64,000 nucleotides of DNA from Microbacterium sp. XT11 (GTDB lineage Bacteria > Actinomycetota > Actinomycetes > Actinomycetales > Microbacteriaceae). Position numbers and translations under genes: made by a program. This document shows, in pieces, positions 34,788 to 42,921 of the stretch; position 1 is the first letter of the stretch; each line of letters opens with the position of its first letter. The notes beneath the pieces are model-generated. The model saw only the letters and a program-made list of their open reading frames with translations, was not told the origin of the DNA and did not search any database. The stretch is taken from the NCBI RefSeq assembly GCF_001513675.1, contig NZ_CP013859.1, forward strand, positions 435,081-499,080, in the 5' to 3' direction.

Positions 34788-35376
34788 TGCGGGCAGCGGC
34801 GAGCCAGGCATCCGCGATGAGCCGCGATCCGACCGGCGTGGGATGCACGCCGTCGGGCGCGAGCTCCGCGACAGGACGGTCGGCTGCCGCGGCCGTGAGC
34901 ACGGTGTGCAGCGGCACGAACGCGGCGCCGAACTCCTCGGCGAGCGACCGCACGACCTCGCGCTTGCCGTCGAGGTCGTCGAGCCACGAGCGCTGCTGCT
35001 CGGTCGTCGGCAGGAAGAACGGCTCCATGAGCACGAGCTGGGGCGCGTGCTCCTCCACGACCCGCGCGAGCAGAGGCCGGAGAGTGTCCGCGAAGGCCTC
35101 GGCCGAGGTCGGGTCGTCGCTGTCGAACCGCCGCCACATGTCGTTCACGCCGATGTACACCGTGAGCAGATCCGGCGCGGTGGGAAGCAGCTCCGCCTCC
35201 CACCGTGCCGCGAGATCGACCGCGCGGTTTCCGGCGATCCCGAGGTTGCGCACCGTGTCACCGCGCGCGATCAGGTCGGGGGCGAGCAGCGACACGTAGC
35301 CGTCGCCGAGCGACTGCGGGTCGCTGCGGTCCCTTCCCGCATCGGTGATGGAATCTCCGATGAACGTCACTCGCAT
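34771..35376 (-). CDS. SGNH/GDSL-family esterase
   Basis: 201 residues with all four SGNH blocks: GDSITD (nucleophile S9), GIAGN (block II Gly), GVND (block III Asn, near residue 77) and the catalytic pair in PDGVHPT near the C-terminus. There is no signal peptide, so it acts inside the cell. Relatives include rhamnogalacturonan and xylan acetylesterases and lysophospholipase-like enzymes. In an operon with a secreted beta-helix protein, removal of acetyl groups from imported oligosaccharides is a fair guess. It overlaps the beta-helix gene by 10 bases. Confidence 0.85.
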   Translation of the reverse strand: MRVTFIGDSITDAGRDRSDPQSLGDGYVSLLAPDLIARGDTVRNLGIAGNRAVDLAARWEAELLPTAPDLLTVYIGVNDMWRRFDSDDPTSAEAFADTLRPLLARVVEEHAPQLVLMEPFFLPTTEQQRSWLDDLDGKREVVRSLAEEFGAAFVPLHTVLTAAAADRPVAELAPDGVHPTPVGSRLIADAWLAAARISDSR

Positions 35377-38300
35377 CGCGGCACGTCCTCCTCATCGTCC
35401 TTGAGCTTCGGGCGCACCGAGATGTCGAGCGTGACCGTGGCGCCCTCGTAGGTCACCGTCAGCGTCTGGTGCGGGTGCACCTTGCGGCTGTCGAACCCGC
35501 TCACCATATCGGCTTCGACCTGCTGCCGCGTCATGCTGCCGTCGCTCCACCGCACGCCGAGCAGCATCCCCGAGACGTCGAGCTGCTCGCCGCGCACGTA
35601 CCTCGTCTTGGGGTCCGCCTCGGGGGCCCAGCAGATGCCGGTGACCGTGGCAGGCGGCGGCGTCGGTCGCACGGTGAAGGTGTTCGTCTTGCCGTAGTGA
35701 TAGACGTTGAAGAATCCGTCGGCGCCGATGCGGAGGTTCTCCCTCGCGTCCAGCACGTTCCACACCGTGCGGTCGTCGACCCGCAGCACCACCCTCGTGC
35801 CGCCGGGCTCCGACACCGCGCCGAACTCGATGCGGTGCGTGCTGTTCGGGGCGATCACCGTGTTCGGGATCACATCGAGCATCGTCTGACCAGGCGTCCA
35901 GCTCTGGAACTCGATCGTGTCCTCCTTGATGACGACGAGGTACCCGGTGTTGGAGTTCTGCCAGGCCGGCAGGCCGGTCTGGTCGGAACGCACCTGGAAG
36001 CCGTACCAGCCGCCGTCGAAGGCGCCGAAGTCCGCCTCCACCTGCAGCAGCGTGTCGCCGAAGCGCTCGGCCTCGTAGCCGTGCACCCCCTGTCCCGAGA
36101 TGTGCACGCCGGCGTCGTCCACCGCGATCACGTCAGAGGTCGTCCAGTTCGCCGCGTCGCGCAGCTGCGCGTCGAGACGCGTCACCGGATACTCGGCATC
36201 CGTCACGGTTACCGTCACACTCGCGCTCAGCGACGGATCGGCCACCGAGGTCGCGGTCACGGTCGTCGTGCCGGCGGCGACGCCCGCGATGCGTCCGTCT
36301 GCGACGGTCGCCACGGCGGGGTCGGCCGTGCTCCAGGCGATCCGGGCGTCGCTGGCATCCTCGGGTGTCACGGATGCCGAGACCGTCCTGCGCTCGCCGA
36401 CGTTCAGCGCGACCTGCTCGCTGTCGACGACGACGCCCGTGACGGGGACGCCGGAGAGCGAGAACCCGATGTCGTCGAAGTCGAGCGACGGGTAGTTCTC
36501 GACGTAGAACCCGACCCGCCCGGCGGCGCCGGGGCCGGGGTCTGCGCCTTCGAGCACGATCTGGCCGTTCACCGCGATGCGGATGCGCCCGTCCTGCACG
36601 GCGATGCGCACGTGAGAGGTGGCTCCCGCCGCGAGCCCCTGGTCGGCGGGGAGCACCTTCTCGGCGACGACCTTCCAGGCGTCGTCGAAGATGGTCCACG
36701 TCGGACCGGCGGCCGCGTTGCGGTACCGGATGTAGCCGCCGCCCTTGCCGTTGCGGTCGTAGATGATCATGCCGGAGTTCGCGACGGTCGCCCCCGCGGG
36801 CGTCGTGACGTCGAAGTCGAGCACGAACTGGGTGAAGTCGCGCGGCAGCTGGGCGTTCGCCCCCTTCAGGATGCGGTAGACCCGGTCGCCGTCCGCGGCG
36901 ACCTGGATGCTGCGGTTGGGATCGGTCGGCCAGCCGTTCGCGCCCGACTCGAAGTCGGTGAAGTGCAGCACGCCGTCGCCCTCCTCGACGATCACCTCGA
37001 TCGTCGCGGTCTTCGACGCGTCGCTCTTCGCCGCAGCCGTGATCGTCGTCGTGCCTGGTCCTGCTCCCAGCACGACTCCGGTCGCCGACACGGTGGCGAC
37101 GGCCGGGTCGGCGGAGGTGTACGACACGGCGGCGTCGTCGGCGTTCCACGGCAGCGGCACGGCACGAACCCGCACCTCGTCGCCCGCGTCGAGCGTGAGC
37201 GTGCTGCTCTCGAACGCGATCGCCTCGAGCGGCACGGACTGCGGCTGCTGAGTCTGCCCCAGGTGCCCGTGCGTGCCGATGGATGCGAAGTCGATGGCCT
37301 CGAAGCCGGGGATCTGCGAGAACACCGCGGCGTCCGGCCGCAGGGTGTAGTCGCCTCCCGCGGCGTCGACGAATCCGGGGTCTGCCGTCGCGACCCAGTT
37401 GTCCTCGTAGTTCAGGAGGTTCTTGCCGTCCTTCGCGCCCTGGTCGTTGATGCCGGCGATGGGTGTGCGGTTGGGGTTCCACACCACGTTCTGGGCGAAG
37501 GTGCTGTGGTCCGGGTAGTAGTGGTTGTCCTCGAAGAAGTGCGCGAGCTCCGGGTACTTCTCGAGGTACGGGGTGCCGACGAAGTCGTTGTTGTCCTCGA
37601 AGACCTGGCGCCACGCGGGCATGTAGTCGCGGTCGACGACGTTGCCCTCCTGGTCGCCCATCCACTGCTCGTAGTTGTCGTAGGGAGCGTACGCGTCGAC
37701 GAAGATGTTGTTGCGCGCCTCGATGTAGTCGGCCGAGCCGCTCTTGATGGCGCTGTTGCCCATGTTGACGAAGATGTTCTTCTCGATCTGCAGGTCCCAC
37801 GTGAAGTTGTCTGCGTAGATCCCCTCGACGCCGCTCATGCCGACGCCGATGTCGTGGAAGTAGTTCTCGCGGAACACGTGACCGCGCTGCTGCGGCGTCT
37901 TGCCCGAGTTCATGTAGATCGCGCCGAGGTCGTGGAACATCTTGCACACGTCGTAGACCTCGTTCTTCTCGAAGAGATGGTCGTTGCCGTGCACGATGAT
38001 GCCCGGATGCGGGGCATCGTGGATCTCGTTGCCTCGGGCGACGTTGCCGACGCCGTCGAACATCACGCCGGGGTTGTAGGCCTTGTGGTAGTACGCGAAG
38101 TCGGCGATCTCGGAGTTCTCGACGCGGTTGCGCCCGGGCTCGAGCGTCGTCTTGTCGCCGCCCTGCAGCACGACCCCGACGCCGCCGATGTGCCGGATGC
38201 GGCTGTCGGTGACGGCGTGGTCGCGGCCGCCGCGGTTCACGGGGATGCCGTCGTAGGTGTAGCGGCCGGGCGAGTTGATGAGCACGCCGCCGTCGCTGAA

Positions 38301-39443
38301 GTTGCGGATGTCGCTGTGCGAGATGGTCACGTGCGACCCGCCGAGGATCACGGCGGCCGTGGCTCGTCCGTACTCGAGCACGAGGTCGTCGAAGTTCACA
38401 TACGAAGCGCCGTCCGCTCGCAGCATCGGCTCGCTGAGCGTCGTGACCGTGACGTCGCCGCGCCCCGCGGCGAACGCGGCGTTGGGGATGAGGTAGAGCT
38501 TCCCCGCCGCTCGGTCGATGTAGTACTCACCGGGGGCGTCGAGCTCTTCGAGCAGGTTCTGCGCGAAGTGGAAGTCGGGGAACCAGCTCTTCATGATTCC
38601 CGACATCTCGCCGTACCGCAGCGTGATCGTCTTGGCCTCGGTGTCGATCTTCTCGATCTTGTTGTACGACCACTCCCAGCTGTAGCCGAAGATGCCGTCG
38701 AGCCAGACGTCCGTGGCCGCCGTCCAGTACTTCGGGCGGTCGTAGCCGTAGGTGAAGGTGCCTCCGCGCTCCTGCAGGTCGGGGTCCTTGCGCGTGGGGC
38801 CGGGATCGATGATGTCGCCCATCTGCACCGTGGGCGTCGCCGCGTCGGCGTTGGGCCAGCGCGCGAGGGTCATACCCTGGCCGTCGATGTACAGCTCCAT
38901 GGGCGGGGTCGTGCTGACGTCGTTCGCGAGCCAGTAGCCGTGCCGGCTGAGCTGACCGTAATCGGTGAGACCGAGGGCGGCGAGGTCGACTCCGAGCACG
39001 CGGTCGCGGGCCGACTCCTCCACGATCCGTCCGGTCACGGCGGTGTCGGTGACCGGGGCGAACGCGTCGCGCGGGAGGTCGCGCCCACCGGTGAGGGTCG
39101 CGGTCTCGCCCGGGTAGGAGCGGTAGGTGATGGGCGCGTCGGCCGTGCCCGAGTCCTCAGCGCCGATCTCGAAGGAGGCCGATCGCTGGTATTCACCTTC
39201 ACGCAGATACACGGTGAGCCCGCCGTCGGGCAGGCCGCCCTGCTGTTTCAGCTGACGGATGCGGTCGCGAGCGCCTTCCAGCGTCGCCAGCGGCGCGTCC
39301 TGCGCGCCGGATGCCGAGTCGTCACCTCCCGGCGCGATGTAGAGGGCCGCGCCGTCGGCCGCGATCGCGGCGGACGGGTCCGCGGCGGCGAGCGCCGATC
39401 CGAACACGGCGGCCAGGGCGAGAGTTGCCAGCACACGCTTCAT
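35367..39443 (-). CDS. Secreted right-handed beta-helix glycosidase-like protein with Ig-like domains
   Basis: From the ATG at 39443 the protein is 1358 residues with a Sec signal peptide (KRVLATLALAAVFGSALA). Residues about 30-560 start with LYIAPGGDDSASG and ATLEGARDRIRQLK, then form right-handed beta-helix coils with His/Asp/Asn-rich loops; this opening is shared by GH141-type proteins (which include alpha-L-fucosidases) and other beta-helix GH families. A bacterial Ig-like domain, a concanavalin-like region (about 845-1000), another Ig-like domain, a second concanavalin-like region and a C-terminal Ig-like domain follow. It should act outside the cell. The link to fucose is inferred from the fucose pathway downstream. 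Confidence 0.78.
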   Translation of the reverse strand: MKRVLATLALAAVFGSALAAADPSAAIAADGAALYIAPGGDDSASGAQDAPLATLEGARDRIRQLKQQGGLPDGGLTVYLREGEYQRSASFEIGAEDSGTADAPITYRSYPGETATLTGGRDLPRDAFAPVTDTAVTGRIVEESARDRVLGVDLAALGLTDYGQLSRHGYWLANDVSTTPPMELYIDGQGMTLARWPNADAATPTVQMGDIIDPGPTRKDPDLQERGGTFTYGYDRPKYWTAATDVWLDGIFGYSWEWSYNKIEKIDTEAKTITLRYGEMSGIMKSWFPDFHFAQNLLEELDAPGEYYIDRAAGKLYLIPNAAFAAGRGDVTVTTLSEPMLRADGASYVNFDDLVLEYGRATAAVILGGSHVTISHSDIRNFSDGGVLINSPGRYTYDGIPVNRGGRDHAVTDSRIRHIGGVGVVLQGGDKTTLEPGRNRVENSEIADFAYYHKAYNPGVMFDGVGNVARGNEIHDAPHPGIIVHGNDHLFEKNEVYDVCKMFHDLGAIYMNSGKTPQQRGHVFRENYFHDIGVGMSGVEGIYADNFTWDLQIEKNIFVNMGNSAIKSGSADYIEARNNIFVDAYAPYDNYEQWMGDQEGNVVDRDYMPAWRQVFEDNNDFVGTPYLEKYPELAHFFEDNHYYPDHSTFAQNVVWNPNRTPIAGINDQGAKDGKNLLNYEDNWVATADPGFVDAAGGDYTLRPDAAVFSQIPGFEAIDFASIGTHGHLGQTQQPQSVPLEAIAFESSTLTLDAGDEVRVRAVPLPWNADDAAVSYTSADPAVATVSATGVVLGAGPGTTTITAAAKSDASKTATIEVIVEEGDGVLHFTDFESGANGWPTDPNRSIQVAADGDRVYRILKGANAQLPRDFTQFVLDFDVTTPAGATVANSGMIIYDRNGKGGGYIRYRNAAAGPTWTIFDDAWKVVAEKVLPADQGLAAGATSHVRIAVQDGRIRIAVNGQIVLEGADPGPGAAGRVGFYVENYPSLDFDDIGFSLSGVPVTGVVVDSEQVALNVGERRTVSASVTPEDASDARIAWSTADPAVATVADGRIAGVAAGTTTVTATSVADPSLSASVTVTVTDAEYPVTRLDAQLRDAANWTTSDVIAVDDAGVHISGQGVHGYEAERFGDTLLQVEADFGAFDGGWYGFQVRSDQTGLPAWQNSNTGYLVVIKEDTIEFQSWTPGQTMLDVIPNTVIAPNSTHRIEFGAVSEPGGTRVVLRVDDRTVWNVLDARENLRIGADGFFNVYHYGKTNTFTVRPTPPPATVTGICWAPEADPKTRYVRGEQLDVSGMLLGVRWSDGSMTRQQVEADMVSGFDSRKVHPHQTLTVTYEGATVTLDISVRPKLKDDEEDVPRCE

Positions 39444-39516
39444 TGCGTCTCCGATGTTCTGCGAGCGCGCACGACGGGGGTTCGTGCGTCGCGGCCGCAC
39501 GCGGCGGCCACTCAGG

Positions 39517-39545
39517 ACCTTACCCAATCGATAATCGACTATCAA
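39517..39545 (-). promoter_or_regulatory. Beta-helix gene promoter with spacer operator
   Basis: On the minus strand TTGATA (39540-39545) and TAAGGT (39517-39522) are 17 bases apart. The spacer contains GATTATCGATT, the same word as at the first importer promoter, so this gene and that operon should respond to one regulator. Confidence 0.68.
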
Positions 39546-39616
39546 GCATCGATCTGACCGGCGGTTCTGGCAATTCCACACACTTTTTCACAATTTCTCT
39601 CGATTGCTCTCTTGTG

Positions 39617-39646
39617 TTGACGACGGAGCCTGTCGGCTTGTTTACT
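39617..39646 (+). promoter_or_regulatory. Probable promoter of the second CUT1 importer operon
   Basis: TTGACG (39617-39622) and TTTACT (39641-39646) are 18 bases apart, 63 bases before the first permease gene. No copy of the GntR operator overlaps it, although one lies about 80 bases upstream. Confidence 0.5.
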
Positions 39647-39708
39647 GAGAAAACCCGCCAGCACACCGAACAGTGCTCCTGATCACCCCGAGGCCAAGGA
39701 CGACCTAG

Positions 39709-40629
39709 ATGACAGAACAGACCATTTCGTCACAAATAGGAACAGGGCGGCGCCCACGACGCCTGTCCGATGGGATGTTCGCCCTCCTGCTCACCGCACC
39801 CGGTCTCGCGCTCCTCGCCGCCGTGGTCGTGTATCCGCTGGTGACGGCGCTCATCACCGCCTTCTTCCGTCAGAGCCTCGTCGAGCCGGGCCGCGAGTTC
39901 GTCGGCCTGCAGAACATCGTCGACGTCCTCACCGGCGAGTTCTTCCCGCTGCTGTCGCAGACGCTCGTCTTCACGATCGGCACAACGGTCGCCCCGTTCG
40001 TCGTCGGCTTCGCCCTCGCGCTCGCGCTCAACAGCCGCATCCGCGGAGCCAAGGTCCTGCGCGGCCTCATGCTCATCCCGTGGCTCATCCCGGGCGTCGT
40101 GGTGTCGTTCCTGTGGATGTGGATCTTCAACGCCAACTACGGCGTGCTCAACGCCGTGCTCGAGGCCGTCGGGCTCATCGACGAGCCGCAGGCGTGGCTC
40201 GCGCATCCCACCACCGCCATGGTGGCCGTGATCGTCGCCAAGACCTGGCAGTCGTTCCCCTGGATGATGGTGATGCTGCTGGCCGGCCTGCAGACCGTTC
40301 CCGTCGAGCTCCACGAGGCTGCCGAGATCGACGGCGCAGGCACGATCCGGCGGTTCTTCTCGATCACCGTCCCGCAGATGCGGGGGATCATCGGCCTCGT
40401 GCTCCTGCTGGAGTTCATCTGGAACTTCCAGCACTTCGACATCATCTACGTGCTCACGGGCGGCGGGCCGGCCGGGTCGACCGAGACGTTCGCCACCGCC
40501 GTGTACCAGACCGCCTTCGACGGCTTCGACCTCGGGCACGCCGGTGCCCTCGGCCTGCTGTGGATGGTGCTGCTGATGGGCCTCGTCGTCGTGTACGTGC
40601 GCCTGTCCGAGAAGGGAGAGAAGCGATGA
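39709..40629 (+). CDS. Sugar ABC importer permease, MalF type (second system)
   Basis: 306 residues, six membrane helices, EAA loop HEAAEIDGAGTIRRFFSITVP. It opens a plus-strand operon with a second permease, a binding protein, a secreted beta-propeller protein, a FAD enzyme and a LacI-like protein. In contrast to the first importer, permeases come before the binding protein. Overlaps the next gene as ATGA. Confidence 0.9.
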   Translation: MTEQTISSQIGTGRRPRRLSDGMFALLLTAPGLALLAAVVVYPLVTALITAFFRQSLVEPGREFVGLQNIVDVLTGEFFPLLSQTLVFTIGTTVAPFVVGFALALALNSRIRGAKVLRGLMLIPWLIPGVVVSFLWMWIFNANYGVLNAVLEAVGLIDEPQAWLAHPTTAMVAVIVAKTWQSFPWMMVMLLAGLQTVPVELHEAAEIDGAGTIRRFFSITVPQMRGIIGLVLLLEFIWNFQHFDIIYVLTGGGPAGSTETFATAVYQTAFDGFDLGHAGALGLLWMVLLMGLVVVYVRLSEKGEKR

Positions 40630-41531
40630 CCGCCGTGCTCGACGAGAAGACGGTGTCCGCACCGGCCGCCGCACCCGAGCAGCCGCGCCGACGCCGAGGA
40701 CGTGCAGACAAGCGCGCTGCGACCGTCAGCGCCTGGGTGGCCGTCGTCGTCTTCGGCGGCTTCGCCCTCCTGCCCGTGTACTGGCTGCTGGCGACGTCGC
40801 TGACGCCCAGGACCGAGGTGTTCTCGTACCCGCCGAAGCTGTTCCCCACCTCGATCACCCTCGACGCCTACGCCGCCCTGGCTGGCAACCCCGCGCTGTT
40901 CGGCTACCTGCGCAACAGCATCCTCGTGTCGGTGATCACCGCCGTGCTCTCGGTGCTCGTGTCGGCCTACATGGGCTACGCCTTCTCGAAGTTCCGCTAC
41001 CGCGGGCGGCGCAGCCTGATGTACTTCGTCCTCGCGTCGCAGATGTTCCCGCAGGCGCTGCTGCTCATCACGCTGTACGCGGTGTTCGCGGCCTACGGAC
41101 TGCTGAACACCTACACGGCGCTCGTGCTGTCGTTCACGACCTTCACGCTCCCGCTGTGCGTGTGGATGCTCAAGGGCTTCTTCGACACCATCCCCGACGA
41201 GCTCATCGAGGCCGCGCGCGTCGACGGCGCGTCGCGCATGCGCATCATCCACTCCATCGTGATGCCCCTCGCGGCACCCGGACTCGTCGCCGCCGGCCTG
41301 TTCGCCTTCGTGCGCGGCTGGAACGACTTCATCTTCGCGCTCACGCTCGCCGGTCCCGACAAGCAGACGCTGCCGCCGGGTCTCGTGAACACGTTCATCG
41401 GCGAGGCGTCGACGGCGTGGCCGGAGCTCATGGCCGCCTCGCTCGTCGTGTCGCTCCCCGTCGCCATCGCGTTCATCGCCCTCCAGCGCTTCCTCGTCGG
41501 CGGCCTCACCGCCGGCGCGGTCAAGGGCTGA
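40626..41531 (+). CDS. Sugar ABC importer permease, MalG type (second system)
   Basis: 301 residues with an extended basic N-terminus (PRRRRGRADKRA) and six membrane helices. The EAA loop is EAARVDGASRMRIIHSIVMP. It pairs with the upstream permease. As in the other CUT1 systems here, no ATPase gene is adjacent. Confidence 0.9.
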   Translation: MTAVLDEKTVSAPAAAPEQPRRRRGRADKRAATVSAWVAVVVFGGFALLPVYWLLATSLTPRTEVFSYPPKLFPTSITLDAYAALAGNPALFGYLRNSILVSVITAVLSVLVSAYMGYAFSKFRYRGRRSLMYFVLASQMFPQALLLITLYAVFAAYGLLNTYTALVLSFTTFTLPLCVWMLKGFFDTIPDELIEAARVDGASRMRIIHSIVMPLAAPGLVAAGLFAFVRGWNDFIFALTLAGPDKQTLPPGLVNTFIGEASTAWPELMAASLVVSLPVAIAFIALQRFLVGGLTAGAVKG

Positions 41532-41587
41532 TCCCCTGCACCACCCCATCCCTCGTTCCACGTCCCTCGAAGAAGAGAGAGCATCCC

Positions 41588-42913
41588 ATGTCAGAGAACC
41601 CCACCGTCTCCCGTCGTCAGCTGCTGCAGTTCGCCGGCCTCGGCGCCGCAGGCCTGCTGCTCGCGGGCTGCATGCCCAGCGGCGGCACCGGCGCCGGATC
41701 GCCGTCCTCCGGCGCCGGAGGCTCCGGCCTCAGCTCGGGCTCGTTCACCGCGACCGACTTCTCGTTCTCCAGCTGGTCGCTCACCGAAGAGGCCGCCGCC
41801 CCCGCGATCCGGGCGCTCCTCGACGGCTACACGAAGAAGAACGACGTCACGATCACCGAGGTCTCGTTCCCCTACAACGAGTACTTCAAGCAGCTGATGC
41901 TGCAGGTGCGCGGCGGCCAGTTCACCGGAGCCGCGCACGTCGACGTCGCCTGGCTCGCCTCCCTCGCCGCGCTCGGCAAGCTCGAAGACGTGTCGGCGCT
42001 CACGAAGGGCCGCGGGTACACGGCATCCGCCCTCGAGGCCGCGCAGTTCGACGGCACGCAGTACGCGTTCCCGTGGACCATCGGCGCGATCGGGCTCGTC
42101 ACCAACTCGGAGATCATGCAGCGCGCCGGCGTGGAGGAGTTCCCCGTCACGATCGACGACTTCGAGGCCACCCTGAAGAAGCTCAAGGGCCTCGGCGGCG
42201 GCCTCATCCCCTACGCCGCGTCGACGAAGGCGGCCCAGCTGAAGGACATCCTCATCTGGATGCAGACCTTCGGCAGCGACCTCGTGAAGAAGGGCGAGGT
42301 GACGATCGGCGACGACGCCAGCGTCGAGGCCGTCGCCTGGTACAAGTCGCTGTACGACCAGGGCCTCATCGCCGCAGACGTCGACCGCTTCGACGCGCGC
42401 TCGCTGTTCGCGCAGGGCCGCGCCGCCATGTACGACGACGCCCCCGTCGGACGAGGCGCCGTCACCAAGGACTCGCCCGATCCCGATCTCGGCTCCAAGC
42501 TCGTCGCGGAGTCGCGGCCGGTGCTGAAGAAGGGCGACACCCCGCGCGCTCTCGTGTGGGGCGGCGCGATCGTCGTCGTCGGCGGCGGCGACGGCACGCG
42601 CACCGCGGCGGACTTCGCGCAGTGGGCCACGAGCGATCTCGACGCCGTGCTCGCCGACTACGAGCTCCGCGGGCTCCCGCCGGTCACCGAGGATGCGCTG
42701 TCGTCGAAGGCGGTCGCCTCGGATGCCTTCGGCTCGCGGTTCGCCGAGAAGATCACGGCCACCGCGACCACGAACCCGTTCTGGCAGTTCCCCGAGTACG
42801 CGCAGATCGAGACGACGATCGCGGAGCGCGTGCAGGCCGTGCTGGTCGGCCAGCAGAGCCCGAAGGACGCCATGGCACAGGCCGGCGAGGCCGCCCAGAA
42901 GCTGATCGGCTGA
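41588..42913 (+). CDS. Sugar ABC importer solute-binding lipoprotein, probable Tat substrate
   Basis: 441 residues. The N-terminus has a twin-arginine motif SRRQLLQFAG followed by a hydrophobic stretch and the lipobox LLAGC, so it is probably exported folded by the Tat route and lipidated. A Ser/Gly-rich linker (about residues 38-58) precedes the MalE-like domain. It follows a AAGAAGAGAG ribosome site 56 bases after the permease gene. It would deliver the products of the secreted BNR protein encoded next. Confidence 0.88.
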   Translation: MSENPTVSRRQLLQFAGLGAAGLLLAGCMPSGGTGAGSPSSGAGGSGLSSGSFTATDFSFSSWSLTEEAAAPAIRALLDGYTKKNDVTITEVSFPYNEYFKQLMLQVRGGQFTGAAHVDVAWLASLAALGKLEDVSALTKGRGYTASALEAAQFDGTQYAFPWTIGAIGLVTNSEIMQRAGVEEFPVTIDDFEATLKKLKGLGGGLIPYAASTKAAQLKDILIWMQTFGSDLVKKGEVTIGDDASVEAVAWYKSLYDQGLIAADVDRFDARSLFAQGRAAMYDDAPVGRGAVTKDSPDPDLGSKLVAESRPVLKKGDTPRALVWGGAIVVVGGGDGTRTAADFAQWATSDLDAVLADYELRGLPPVTEDALSSKAVASDAFGSRFAEKITATATTNPFWQFPEYAQIETTIAERVQAVLVGQQSPKDAMAQAGEAAQKLIG

Positions 42914-42921
42914 GGCGCGAC

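Noticed and set aside
35469..39557. 1362-codon plus-strand frame opposite the beta-helix gene
   Set aside because: Composition (Val/Arg/Asp/His-rich) is that of a shadow frame; the minus-strand product has signal peptide, beta-helix and Ig-like domains.
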